This document shows, piece by piece, positions 10,171-20,017 of a DNA stretch of 34,480 nt (its first letter is position 1; every line of letters starts with the position of its first letter). Source of the DNA: Flavobacteriaceae bacterium ASP10-09a (GTDB lineage Bacteria; Bacteroidota; Bacteroidia; Flavobacteriales; Flavobacteriaceae); the NCBI GenBank assembly GCA_000981625.1, contig LAQA01000026.1, forward strand, positions 1-34,480, in the 5' to 3' direction. The notes under the pieces were generated by a model, which had not been told where the DNA came from, ran no database searches, and saw only the letters and a list, made by a program, of their open reading frames with translations. The position numbers and the translations under genes are program-made.

Positions 10171-11046
10171 ATGCAAAAATTTATTGGTACTGGTGTTGCT
10201 TTGGTTACTCCTTTTAAAGATGATTTAACTGTAGATGTTGATGCGCTTATTAAATTAGTGAATTTCAATATTAATAATGGAACGGATTATTTAGTAATTA
10301 ACGGTACAACGGCTGAGAGTGCTACAATTTCTAAAGAAGAAAAGGAGCAAATTATAGCAATTATTGTAAAAGAAAATAACAAACGTTTGCCCTTGGTTTT
10401 GGGGGTTGGCGGTAATAATACTTTAGAGGTTGTAAATGAATTACAAGTAAGAGATTTTTCTGGAATAGATGGTATTCTTTCTGTAGTCCCTTACTATAGT
10501 AAACCAACCCAAGAAGGTTTTTATCAGCATTACAAAGCGCTTGCAGAAGCTACAGATTTGCCTATAATTTTATATAATGTTCCTGGAAGAACAGCTAAAA
10601 ATATGGAACCAGCAACGACCTTACGCTTGGCGAATGATTTTGATAATATTGTAGCTATAAAAGAAGCAGGAAACAATCAACAGCAATATAATACATTACT
10701 AAAAGACAAACCAGCAGATTTTTTAATTATTTCTGGAGATGATGATTTGGCTTTAGGTGTAACTTTAGCTGGTGGTTCGGGAGTTATTTCGGTAATTGGA
10801 CAAGCTTTTCCAAAAGAGTTTTCTACGATGATTAATCACGGTTTACAAGGAAATAATAAAGAAGGATATGAGATTCATTTTAAGATGATGGATGTTATCG
10901 ATTTTATCTTTGAAGAAAATAACCCTGCAGGAATTAAAACAGTATTACAAGAATTAGGTATTTGTTCAAATAATGTACGCTTACCTTTAGTAAAAGCAAG
11001 TGAAGCATTAGCATCTAAAATTATAAATTACGTTGCAAATTTTTAA
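10171..11046 (+). CDS. dapA: 4-hydroxy-tetrahydrodipicolinate synthase
   Basis: [43 protein letters not shown] and IKEAGNN motifs. Confidence 0.97.
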   Translation: MQKFIGTGVALVTPFKDDLTVDVDALIKLVNFNINNGTDYLVINGTTAESATISKEEKEQIIAIIVKENNKRLPLVLGVGGNNTLEVVNELQVRDFSGIDGILSVVPYYSKPTQEGFYQHYKALAEATDLPIILYNVPGRTAKNMEPATTLRLANDFDNIVAIKEAGNNQQQYNTLLKDKPADFLIISGDDDLALGVTLAGGSGVISVIGQAFPKEFSTMINHGLQGNNKEGYEIHFKMMDVIDFIFEENNPAGIKTVLQELGICSNNVRLPLVKASEALASKIINYVANF

Positions 11047-11111
11047 TACTGAGACGCATTCAAAATAGTAATTATAGAACCTTTTTAAGAGGCTAGCTTT
11101 TTTTAAAGTTG

Positions 11112-11119
11112 TATTTTTG
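11112..11119 (+). promoter_or_regulatory. Candidate Bacteroidetes -7 box upstream of ferritin
   Basis: TATTTTTG matches TAnnTTTG; 33 nt before the ferritin ATG. No clear -33 TTG. Confidence 0.45.
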
Positions 11120-11152
11120 ATGTAGTAAGGAATTACAATAAATATAATTAAT

Positions 11153-11665
11153 ATGTTATCACCAATAATAGAAGAGGCTTTAAACAGCCAAATAACAATA
11201 GAAGCACAATCATCTCAAGTATATTTATCGATGGCATCTTGGGCAGAAGTGTTAGGTTTTGAGGGCGTTGCGCAATTCATGTATGCACACTCAGATGAAG
11301 AAAGAATGCACATGTTAAAAATGGTGAAGTTTGTAAATGAAAGAGGAGGACATGCTAAGGTGTCTTCATTAGAAGCTCCTCCAGTAGAATTTGGTTCTTT
11401 TAAAGAAATGTTCCAAGAGTTATTTAATCATGAAGTAAAAGTATCTGCTTGTATTAATAATTTAATAGATATTTGTTTACAACAAAAAGATTATGCCACT
11501 CATAATTTTTTACAATGGTATGTTTCAGAACAAATAGAAGAAGAAGCTTTAGCAAGAAATATTTTAGATAAAATTAAGTTGATTGGTGATGATAAGGGCG
11601 GGTTTTATTTGTTTGATAATGATATAAAGCAATTGATATCTACAGATACTGAAAAACAACCTTAA
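11153..11665 (+). CDS. ftnA: Non-heme ferritin
   Basis: Four-helix ferroxidase motifs: EAQSSQVYLSMASW, HSDEERMHM, HNFLQWYVSEQIEEE. Confidence 0.96.
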   Translation: MLSPIIEEALNSQITIEAQSSQVYLSMASWAEVLGFEGVAQFMYAHSDEERMHMLKMVKFVNERGGHAKVSSLEAPPVEFGSFKEMFQELFNHEVKVSACINNLIDICLQQKDYATHNFLQWYVSEQIEEEALARNILDKIKLIGDDKGGFYLFDNDIKQLISTDTEKQP

Positions 11666-11771
11666 CAAATATTTAGTACCTTATACGTGTTTTAATCAGC
11701 ATTTTTTATTGATTATTGCATATCACAACTTTGAGTGTGAAAAATCGTTTTATTTATCCATATTTAATTAG

Positions 11772-11779
11772 TAATTTTG
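11772..11779 (+). promoter_or_regulatory. Candidate -7 box immediately upstream of bamD
   Basis: TAATTTTG ending 4 nt before the bamD ATG at 11784. Confidence 0.5.
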
Positions 11780-11783
11780 CCCG

Positions 11784-12668
11784 ATGCAAAAAATTAAAAA
11801 TTTAGCGTGTTTATTGGTGTTTAGCCTTTTGTTATTTTCTTGTGGAGAATATCAAAAAGTATTAAACAAAGGAAGTATTGAAGACCAATACAAAATGGCT
11901 GTAAAAATGTACGAAAGTAAAAATTACAGTAAAGCATTACGTTTGTTTGAAAAAGTAACTCCTGCCTACAGGGGGAAACCTCAAATGGAGCGTGTCCAGT
12001 TTATGGTTGCACAATCAAACTTCAACGAAAAAAATTATAGTATTGCAGGTTATTATTTTGATCGTTTTACAAAGAATTACTCTAAAAGTTCTAAAAAAGA
12101 AGATGCCGCGTTTTTATCTGCTTACAGCTACAAATTAGCGTCACCAGTTTTTAGTAAAGACCCTACAGACACGAATAAAGCATTAGAAGCTTTTCAAATT
12201 TTTATAAACACGTATCCAAATTCATCAAAAATTGATGAAGCAAATAAACATTATAAAGAAATTCGTTATAAGTTACAGCAAAAATATTTCGAAATTGCAA
12301 AAACGTATTATATTACTTCAGGTTATGATATGAGGAATTATAAAGCTGCAATTCAAGCTTTTGATAATTTATTGTCAGATTATTTAGGATCAGAATTTAA
12401 AGAAGAAGCATTATATTATAGATTAAAAGCGGCTCATGATTTTGTTTTAAAAAGTACTGATAGAAGAAAAACGAATCGTATTAAAGATGCTATCGAAGCC
12501 TACGAAAAATTAGAAAGAAACTATCCTGAGTCAAAATTCATGGAAGAATGTAATGAAATGTTGGCGACTTTAAATAAAGAGCAAAAAAGAGTAGATAGTA
12601 TTATTGCTAAAGTTGAAAAATCAGCAAAAGCAAAAGAGCAAGAAGAAAAGAATACAAAAGAGAAATAA
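11784..12668 (+). CDS. bamD: Outer membrane protein assembly factor BamD
   Basis: Lipobox LLLFSCGEYQKVLNKG followed by TPR-like repeats (YESKNYSKALRLFEKV, FEKAYPES-type motifs). Confidence 0.92.
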   Translation: MQKIKNLACLLVFSLLLFSCGEYQKVLNKGSIEDQYKMAVKMYESKNYSKALRLFEKVTPAYRGKPQMERVQFMVAQSNFNEKNYSIAGYYFDRFTKNYSKSSKKEDAAFLSAYSYKLASPVFSKDPTDTNKALEAFQIFINTYPNSSKIDEANKHYKEIRYKLQQKYFEIAKTYYITSGYDMRNYKAAIQAFDNLLSDYLGSEFKEEALYYRLKAAHDFVLKSTDRRKTNRIKDAIEAYEKLERNYPESKFMEECNEMLATLNKEQKRVDSIIAKVEKSAKAKEQEEKNTKEK

Positions 12669-12674
12669 TAAATT

Positions 12675-12995
12675 ATGGATTATAAAGATACCCAAGCTGC
12701 TATAAGTACAATTACTTATGACAAAAACGAGATTGAAGCTCCTACAGAAAATATTTATGAAGCTATTTCTATTATTGCCAAAAGAGCAACACAAATCAAT
12801 TCTGATTTGAAGAAAGAATTAGTAGATAAATTAGATGAGTTTGCAACTTATAACGATAGTTTAGAAGAAGTTTTTGAAAACAAAGAACAAATTGAAGTTT
12901 CTAAATTTTACGAACGATTACCAAAGCCAACGGCAATTGCTGTTGATGAATGGTTAAATGATAAAGTATACTTTAGAACTCCAGACTCGGAATAA
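12675..12995 (+). CDS. rpoZ: DNA-directed RNA polymerase subunit omega (Bacteroidetes type)
   Basis: TENIYEAISIIAKRATQINSDLKKEL; located between bamD and coaBC. Confidence 0.9.
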   Translation: MDYKDTQAAISTITYDKNEIEAPTENIYEAISIIAKRATQINSDLKKELVDKLDEFATYNDSLEEVFENKEQIEVSKFYERLPKPTAIAVDEWLNDKVYFRTPDSE

Positions 12996-14206
12996 TGTCT
13001 GTTCTAAGCGGTAAAAAGATTCTTTTAGGCATTACAGCTGGAATTGCCGCTTACAAAACGGCTAGTTTAGTTCGTTTGTTTATAAAATTAGACGCAGATG
13101 TTAAAGTAATTATGACACCTGCGTCTAAAGATTTTATAACACCTCTTACCCTTTCTACACTTTCTAAAAATCCTGTTCATTCTACTTTTTATGATAAAGA
13201 AGACGAAAATGAAGTTTGGAACAACCATGTTGATTTAGGTCTTTGGGCAGATTATTTTTTAATTGCTCCTACAACTGCAAATACACTTTCTAAAATGTCA
13301 AATGGAACTTGCGACAATTTATTGTTAGCAACCTATTTGTCCGCAAAATGTCCTGTATATTTTGCGCCAGCAATGGATTTAGATATGTATATTCATCCAT
13401 CAACTAAAGAAAGTTTAGATACATTACACTCTTTTGGTAATATTTTAATTCCTGCTGCTTCGGGCGAATTAGCAAGTGGCTTAGTAGGTGAAGGAAGAAT
13501 GGCAGAACCTCAGGATATTATCTCTTTTATTGAGAATGATATTTTATCAAAACTGCCTCTTCGTGGAAAAAAAGTATTAATTACTGCTGGTCCAACATAC
13601 GAAGCAATAGATCCTGTGCGTTTTATAGGGAATTATTCTTCAGGAAAAATGGGATTTGCACTTGCAAATGCAGCGGCTAATTTAGGTGCAGAAGTTATTT
13701 TAATTTCTGGTCCTAGTCATCAACAAGTAAAACATTCTTTCGTTAAAAGAATAGATGTGGTTTCTGCTGACGAAATGTACAATGAAGCTCATAAATATTT
13801 TAATGAAGTAGATATTGCACTATTGTCTGCGGCTGTTGCAGATTATAAACCGAAAAATGTTGCCCATCAGAAAATAAAAAAGAAGGATTCTTCGTTAGCT
13901 ATGGAGCTAACACCAACAAAAGATATTTTAGCTTCTTTAGGGTTTATTAAGAAGCATCAGTTTTTAGTAGGTTTTGCATTAGAGACCAATAACGAAATTG
14001 AAAATGCAAAAAGTAAGCTTCAGCGTAAGAATTTAGACTTAATTGTTTTAAACTCTTTACAAGATAAAGGTGCTGGTTTTGCAACTAACACAAATAAAAT
14101 AACTATTATTGATAAAAATTTGAATGAAAAACCATTTGAATTAAAATCGAAAGCAGCAGTTGCTAAAGATATTATCAATGAAATTATTTCAAGAATCAAA
14201 AGTTAA
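12995..14206 (+). CDS. coaBC: Bifunctional phosphopantothenoylcysteine decarboxylase/phosphopantothenate-cysteine ligase
   Basis: GKKILLGITAGIAAYK, APAMDLDMY, VLITAGPTYEAIDPVRFIGNYSSGKMG. Start overlaps the rpoZ stop (TAATG). Confidence 0.97.
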   Translation: MSVLSGKKILLGITAGIAAYKTASLVRLFIKLDADVKVIMTPASKDFITPLTLSTLSKNPVHSTFYDKEDENEVWNNHVDLGLWADYFLIAPTTANTLSKMSNGTCDNLLLATYLSAKCPVYFAPAMDLDMYIHPSTKESLDTLHSFGNILIPAASGELASGLVGEGRMAEPQDIISFIENDILSKLPLRGKKVLITAGPTYEAIDPVRFIGNYSSGKMGFALANAAANLGAEVILISGPSHQQVKHSFVKRIDVVSADEMYNEAHKYFNEVDIALLSAAVADYKPKNVAHQKIKKKDSSLAMELTPTKDILASLGFIKKHQFLVGFALETNNEIENAKSKLQRKNLDLIVLNSLQDKGAGFATNTNKITIIDKNLNEKPFELKSKAAVAKDIINEIISRIKS

Positions 14207-14279
14207 GATTATTGGTAGTAAGACAAATTTACGTAACTTAAAGTCTTTTATCTATAAATTTATAAATCTATAATATAAC

Positions 14280-15170
14280 ATGCGTAAACTTGTTTTTCTT
14301 TTTGCTTTGTTTTTGATGAACATCAATATTAATTCACAAGAATTAAACTGTTTGATCAATGTAAACTACGAACAAATAGGGGGCTCTAATAGACAAGTTT
14401 TTACAACACTGCAAAAGTCTTTAACTGAGTTTATCAATCAAACTGAATGGACAGACAGAACAGTAGAATCTTTAGAGAGAATAGATTGTGCAATGACTAT
14501 TATTATAACTGCTAGAGATAATAATACCTTTACAGCCACTTTACAGATACAGTCTACAAGACCCGTTTTTGGTTCTAGTTACACAAGTCCTGTTTTAAAT
14601 TTAAAAGACAATGATTTCTCTTTTAAGTACAATGAGTTTGATCCTTTAATTTACAATAAAAACTCTTTTGATAGCAATCTAATTTCTACGATTGTTTTTT
14701 ATGTATACACAATTTTAGGAGTTGATGCAGACACCTTTTCTAAATTTGGCGGAGAAACTGAATTAAAAGAAGCTCAGAATGTAATGTTACAAGCACAACA
14801 AAGTGGATTATCTTCTTGGCAGAATGTGGTTGGTAAACAAAATCGTTTTTTATTGATAGACAATTTATTGTCACCTAAACTAAAAACGTATAGAAATGCC
14901 TTGTACAACTATCACATAAAAGGATTAGATAATTTTGCTACCAATAAGGACTTTGGAAAACAAGCAGTTGAGGACGCAGTAATCTCGATAGAAAATATTT
15001 TTAATAAAACAGTTGGTAATTATTTGATTAGAGTCTTTTTTGATGCAAAAGCGGATGAAGTTGTTCGTATTTACTCTGATGGTCCCAAAACAAAAAATGC
15101 TTCCCGTTTAACAACTTCGCTAAGAAAAATTTCTCCAAATAATAATTCTAAGTGGAGAAAGATTGAATAG
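14280..15170 (+). CDS. porD: DUF4835 family protein (named T9SS protein PorD in some annotations)
   Basis: Signal peptide, ELNCLINVNYEQIGGSNRQVFTTLQKSLTEFINQTEWT, and position between coaBC and recN. The PorD name is from memory. Confidence 0.75.
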   Translation: MRKLVFLFALFLMNININSQELNCLINVNYEQIGGSNRQVFTTLQKSLTEFINQTEWTDRTVESLERIDCAMTIIITARDNNTFTATLQIQSTRPVFGSSYTSPVLNLKDNDFSFKYNEFDPLIYNKNSFDSNLISTIVFYVYTILGVDADTFSKFGGETELKEAQNVMLQAQQSGLSSWQNVVGKQNRFLLIDNLLSPKLKTYRNALYNYHIKGLDNFATNKDFGKQAVEDAVISIENIFNKTVGNYLIRVFFDAKADEVVRIYSDGPKTKNASRLTTSLRKISPNNNSKWRKIE

Positions 15171-15229
15171 TATTTTTCTTTATTTTTTTTGAAATTAATT
15201 CACTAATTTTAGCACTAAATTTCGCGAAT

Positions 15230-16882
15230 TTGTTAACCTCATTATCAATACATAACTACGCCTTAATCAATCAATTATCTATTGATCTTTCTTCTGGTCT
15301 TTCTATTATTACAGGAGAAACAGGTGCAGGAAAGTCTATACTTTTAGGTGCTTTAGGACTTGTTTTAGGTAATAGAGCAGATTTATCTTCTTTAAAAGAC
15401 ACTTCAAAAAAATGTATTGTAGAAGCAAAAGTTGCGATTGCTAGCTACAATTTAAAAGATTTTTTTGAAAAAGTAGATTTAGATTACGAAGACATCACTA
15501 TTCTAAGAAGAGAGATTTTACCTTCAGGTAAATCACGTGCTTTTGTAAATGATACACCTATAACATTATCTATTTTAAATGAATTAAGATCAAAATTAAT
15601 AGATGTACATTCTCAACATCAAACCATGCAATTATCTGATGCTAGTTTTCAGTTTACAGTTTTAGATGCTTTGGCTAAGAATGCAAAAAAAGTAGCTTCT
15701 TATAAAAGAGGAGTATATCAATTACATCAACTTAAAAAAGAGTTAGAAAACCTTGAGAACAATCAAAGAGAAATTAATTTGCAATATGATTATAACTCGC
15801 ACTTATTTAAGGAGTTAGAAGATGCGAATTTACAAGTTGATGAACAAAATAATCTAGAAGAAAAGCTTGAGAAATTAAACAATATAGAAGACATTAAACT
15901 TAATTTAGCTGAAGCTTTAGACCTTTCTGTAAATGAGGAGGTTGGCATACAAAACTTACTAAATACCTTAGAAAATAGATTGTCTAAAATTGCTTCTTTT
16001 TCTAAAGAATATCAAGATGTATCAGAAAGAATTACAAGTGTAAAAATTGAGATTGATGATATTGTTAGTGAATTAGAAACAGCGAATGAAAACGTAGAGT
16101 TCAATCCTAATGAAGCAGAAGAAATTAATGACAGATTGCAATTACTGTATAACTTACAAAAAAAACATGCAGTAAATTCTAATCAAGAATTAGTGAACGT
16201 TTTAGAAGATTTATCAGATAAAGTACGTCAAGTAGAAAGTGCAGATGAAGTAATCAATCACAAGAAAAAAGAAATTGAGGATGTTTCTGAAAAATTAGAC
16301 CAAATTGCTCTAAAAATTACAGATACTAGAAAAAAAGTTATTCCAAATTTAAAAAAGGAATTAGAGCTTCTATTATCAGATTTAGGTATGGAAAATGCTC
16401 GTTTTTCTATCAATATAAAACCAACTTCTAAATATTTTTCAAACGGAAAAGATGAATTAGAGTTTTTATTCTCAGCAAATAAAGGCGGTAACTTTGGAGA
16501 ACTTAAAAAAGTAGCTTCTGGTGGAGAGTTATCAAGAATTATGCTGGCTGTAAAGAAAGTGTTATCTGAAAACACACAATTACCAACCATTATTTTTGAT
16601 GAAATTGATACTGGAGTTTCTGGTGAAGTTTCTAATAAGATTGCAGCAATTATGCAGCAAATGAGTAAACATATGCAAGTTATTTCTATTACACATTTAC
16701 CACAAGTCGCAGCAAAAGGAGATAATCATTACAAGGTGTATAAAGAAGAAATTAATAGTGTTACAACTACAAATTTAAGATTATTATCTGCAGATGAAAG
16801 AATTGTTGAAATTGCAGAAATGTTAAGTGGAAAAGAAATTTCAGAAACCGCAATTACACATGCAAAAGAGTTATTAAATTAA
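15230..16882 (+). CDS. recN: DNA repair protein RecN
   Basis: MLTSLSIHNYALINQLSIDLSSGLSIITGETGAGKSILLGALGLVLG and VASGGELSRIMLAVK...IIFDEIDTGVSGEVS. TTG start supported by the conserved N-terminus. Confidence 0.96.
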   Translation: MLTSLSIHNYALINQLSIDLSSGLSIITGETGAGKSILLGALGLVLGNRADLSSLKDTSKKCIVEAKVAIASYNLKDFFEKVDLDYEDITILRREILPSGKSRAFVNDTPITLSILNELRSKLIDVHSQHQTMQLSDASFQFTVLDALAKNAKKVASYKRGVYQLHQLKKELENLENNQREINLQYDYNSHLFKELEDANLQVDEQNNLEEKLEKLNNIEDIKLNLAEALDLSVNEEVGIQNLLNTLENRLSKIASFSKEYQDVSERITSVKIEIDDIVSELETANENVEFNPNEAEEINDRLQLLYNLQKKHAVNSNQELVNVLEDLSDKVRQVESADEVINHKKKEIEDVSEKLDQIALKITDTRKKVIPNLKKELELLLSDLGMENARFSINIKPTSKYFSNGKDELEFLFSANKGGNFGELKKVASGGELSRIMLAVKKVLSENTQLPTIIFDEIDTGVSGEVSNKIAAIMQQMSKHMQVISITHLPQVAAKGDNHYKVYKEEINSVTTTNLRLLSADERIVEIAEMLSGKEISETAITHAKELLN

Positions 16883-16885
16883 GAT

Positions 16886-16893
16886 TATATTTG
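16886..16893 (+). promoter_or_regulatory. Candidate -7 box of fabI
   Basis: TATATTTG matches TAnnTTTG exactly; starts 4 nt after the recN stop. Confidence 0.5.
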
Positions 16894-16941
16894 CAGCTAA
16901 ATAACAATCAACGAAAGACTAAACATTAACAACTTATACGT

Positions 16942-17751
16942 ATGTCATATAATTTATTAAAAGGAAAAAGAGGAATTATTTTTGGAGCTTTAAACCAACA
17001 ATCAATAGCTTGGAAAGTAGCAGAAAAAGCACATGAAGAAGGGGCAACTTTTGTGTTGTCAAATGCGCCAATTGCTTTAAGAATGGGAGAGTTAAATGCG
17101 TTGGCAGAAAAAACAGGTTCTCAAATTATTGGAGCAGATGCAACTTCTATAGAAGATTTAAACAATTTAGTTGAAAAATCTATGGAAATTTTAGGAGGTA
17201 AAATTGATTTTGTTTTACATTCAATTGGTATGTCTGTAAACGTTAGAAAAGGAAAACATTATACAAACTCTAACTACGATTTCACGAAAAAAGGTTGGGA
17301 TATATCTGCAGTTTCTTTTCATAAAGTAATGAATGTACTCTACAATAAAAACGCCATGAATGAATGGGGTTCTATTGTTGCTCTGACCTATATGGCAGCG
17401 CAAAGAGTGTTTCCAGATTACAATGATATGGCAGATAATAAGGCTTATTTAGAAAGTATTGCACGTAGTTTTGGGTATTTCTTTGGTAGAGATCACAAAG
17501 TTAGAGTAAATACAATTTCTCAATCCCCAACACCTACTACAGCAGGGAGTGGGGTTAAAGGATTTGATGGCTTTATTGCGTATGCAGAAAAAATGAGTCC
17601 GCTAGGAAACGCAACAGCATCAGATTGTGCAGATTACACTATTTCTATGTTTTCAGATTTAACTAAAAAAGTTACTTTGCAAAACCTATTTCATGATGGT
17701 GGGTTTTCTAATATGGGCGTAAGTGAGTCCGTGATGGAAAAGTTTGAATAA
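16942..17751 (+). CDS. fabI: Enoyl-[acyl-carrier-protein] reductase
   Basis: GKRGIIFGALNQQSIAWKVAEKAHEEGA, DFVLHSIGMS, LTYMAAQRVFPDYNDM...K. Confidence 0.96.
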   Translation: MSYNLLKGKRGIIFGALNQQSIAWKVAEKAHEEGATFVLSNAPIALRMGELNALAEKTGSQIIGADATSIEDLNNLVEKSMEILGGKIDFVLHSIGMSVNVRKGKHYTNSNYDFTKKGWDISAVSFHKVMNVLYNKNAMNEWGSIVALTYMAAQRVFPDYNDMADNKAYLESIARSFGYFFGRDHKVRVNTISQSPTPTTAGSGVKGFDGFIAYAEKMSPLGNATASDCADYTISMFSDLTKKVTLQNLFHDGGFSNMGVSESVMEKFE

Positions 17752-17771
17752 ATAATAATTAAAACAATAAT

Positions 17772-17810
17772 AAAAAAAGGATATGATTAAATTAATCATA
17801 TCCTTTTTTT
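17772..17810 (+). terminator. Rho-independent type hairpin downstream of fabI
   Basis: AAAAAAAGGATATGATTA (17772-17789), 3-nt spacer, TAATCATATCCTTTTTTT (17793-17810). Confidence 0.85.
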
Positions 17811-17919
17811 ATTGATAATAATTTAATTATTAAGTTGTTTCTGTGTAATATTAGTCAAAAAAAAGGAATATCTTAAAAAAAAGTGTATTTTGCATATGAA
17901 TCAAATCAAAACAATTCTT

Positions 17920-19920
17920 ATGAAAAAAATTACTTTACTATTTTTAATGACATTTCTTTATTCATCCTTTTCTTTTGGACAATATCTATCTGAAGGATTT
18001 GAGTCGGGAACAGCCTTTCCTGATGATTGGGTATTAACACAAACGAATAGTTCACAGACATGGGTAATATCAGCAGCCACAGCTAATACTGGATCTAATA
18101 GTGCTACAGTTGCTTATGATCTAGCCGCTCAAGATGAAACTCTTACTAGCCCGTCAATAAACTTGTCATCTGCTACAAATCCAAGATTAATGTTTTCATG
18201 GAATATGAGCTATTATTGGTCAGTGGATCCAAACAATAATTATGATTTTATTGTAAGTGTGGATGATGGAACGGATATAACACAAGTCTTTACAGAAGCA
18301 GATGCAGGTGTATTTACTAATTTTATTTGGTATGAAAAAACAATAGACTTATCTGCTTACGCTGGACAGAGTGATGTTAAAATAATATTTAATTATTCGG
18401 GTGCAGATGGAGCCTCATTAAATATAGATGATATTTTAATTGAAGAAACTCCAAGCTGTCTACCTGTTACAAGTCTAACAGCGTCTCCAATTTCTCCAAC
18501 AGATGTAGAGATATCTTGGGTAGCTGGTGGAAGTGAAACAGAATGGACTTATGAGTGGGGTATTACAGGTTTTACTCAAGGATCAGGTACTTTATATCAA
18601 GTATCTAACAATTCTTTAACAATAGATACTTTAACTCCAGGAGAAACGTATGATATTTATGTCATAGCAAACTGTGTTGGAGATGATGATAGTGGTTTGG
18701 CTACTATTTCTTGGACAATGCCATTTACACCCCCATCAAATGACGATTGTGATGATGCTATAAGTCTAACAGTAAACACAGATCAAAGTTGTTCTAACGT
18801 TACAGCCGGAACTAACTTAGGAGCAACAGCTTCCTCACAAGTAGACGATGTTACAGGTACACCAAATAATGATGTTTGGTTTTCATTTATTGCAACCGGA
18901 ACAGATCATAAAGTATCTCTTTCTAGTATTGTAAACCAAGGAGGTGGAACTTCGACAAGTACTGACATGGGAATGGGAGTTTATGACGCTACTGGTGGTT
19001 GTGATGCACTTGTACTTGTTGCTGATAGTGATCCAAATGAATTAATTTTATCTAGCTTAACGCCTTCTAATACTTATCTTGTAAGAGTTTATGGATGGTA
19101 TAGTACAATTGCAAATAATAATTTTAATATATGTGTGGGATCACCTTCACCACCTATTGTCCCTAATTATTCTGAGGACTTTAGTAATTACCCAGGTGAT
19201 TGGACAGAAGCTAACGGAGCGTATATGGCGCCTTCAGGTTCAAGTTCAAGCTTTTCTTCTGGTAATTTTGCCTATGATTCAAATAATATAAATGGAGCAT
19301 CATCTAAAGTAAATATTTATGGAGGTTCTATTGATGAGTATTTAATCTCTCCACAATTTAATTTATCTGGTGCAACATATTACTTAAACTATGATGTTGC
19401 ATTAACAGGGTACAATAGTACATCTGCTGCAACTCTAGGAACTGATGATTACGTAGCATTATTAGTAACCCAAGATGGTGGTTCTTCATGGCAAGAACTC
19501 TTTAGATGGGACTCCACTTCTACAATTAGTAACACTGGTCAGTCAGCAGCAGAAATTACTTTAAGTAGCTATGGAGACGTGGTTCAATTTGCATATTATG
19601 CTTTTTCAGATACTTCTAATGAAGACAATGATTTTTATATAGATAATTTTCAAATTACAACAACTACTTTAGGTGTTGCTAATAACTCTATCGAAAACTT
19701 TAATTTATTTCCAACATTGGTGAAAGATAAAATTACTTTTACTTCACAAGAAACAATAGATGTGTTTGAAGTTTATAATCTTTTAGGACAACAAGTTTTT
19801 TCTGAAAAGGTAAACACTAAGACTGCTGAAATTAACCTGACTACACTTGCAAAAGGTGTATATATTGTTCAAGTTCAATCTGGTGATTCTAGAGGGAGTT
19901 ATAAAATTATTAAAGAATAA
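17920..19920 (+). CDS. Secreted multidomain protein (choice-of-anchor J-like, Fn3-like, T9SS type A sorting domain)
   Basis: Signal peptide MKKITLLFLMTFLYSSFSFGQ; two EGFE/EDF...IDDILI/IDNFQI modules; C-terminal VYNLLGQQVFSEKV...LAKGVYIVQVQSGD...YKIIKE. ATG 17920 preferred because a -7-like TATTTTGC overlaps the longer TTG start at 17890. Confidence 0.85.
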   Translation: MKKITLLFLMTFLYSSFSFGQYLSEGFESGTAFPDDWVLTQTNSSQTWVISAATANTGSNSATVAYDLAAQDETLTSPSINLSSATNPRLMFSWNMSYYWSVDPNNNYDFIVSVDDGTDITQVFTEADAGVFTNFIWYEKTIDLSAYAGQSDVKIIFNYSGADGASLNIDDILIEETPSCLPVTSLTASPISPTDVEISWVAGGSETEWTYEWGITGFTQGSGTLYQVSNNSLTIDTLTPGETYDIYVIANCVGDDDSGLATISWTMPFTPPSNDDCDDAISLTVNTDQSCSNVTAGTNLGATASSQVDDVTGTPNNDVWFSFIATGTDHKVSLSSIVNQGGGTSTSTDMGMGVYDATGGCDALVLVADSDPNELILSSLTPSNTYLVRVYGWYSTIANNNFNICVGSPSPPIVPNYSEDFSNYPGDWTEANGAYMAPSGSSSSFSSGNFAYDSNNINGASSKVNIYGGSIDEYLISPQFNLSGATYYLNYDVALTGYNSTSAATLGTDDYVALLVTQDGGSSWQELFRWDSTSTISNTGQSAAEITLSSYGDVVQFAYYAFSDTSNEDNDFYIDNFQITTTTLGVANNSIENFNLFPTLVKDKITFTSQETIDVFEVYNLLGQQVFSEKVNTKTAEINLTTLAKGVYIVQVQSGDSRGSYKIIKE

Positions 19921-19945
19921 ACTTTAAATTAAATTAAAATAATAT

Positions 19946-19978
19946 AAAAATGCAAATCGATTTCGGTTTGCATTTTTT
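19946..19978 (+). terminator. Terminator hairpin downstream of the T9SS protein
   Basis: AAAAATGCAAA...TTTGCATTTTTT. Confidence 0.75.
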
Positions 19979-20017
19979 GTTTGATGCCATTTTTGTAATT
20001 TTGTTAAAAATAAATAC

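Noticed and set aside
16258-16590. 110-aa minus-strand ORF
   Set aside because: Antisense to recN conserved C-terminal region; shadow ORF.
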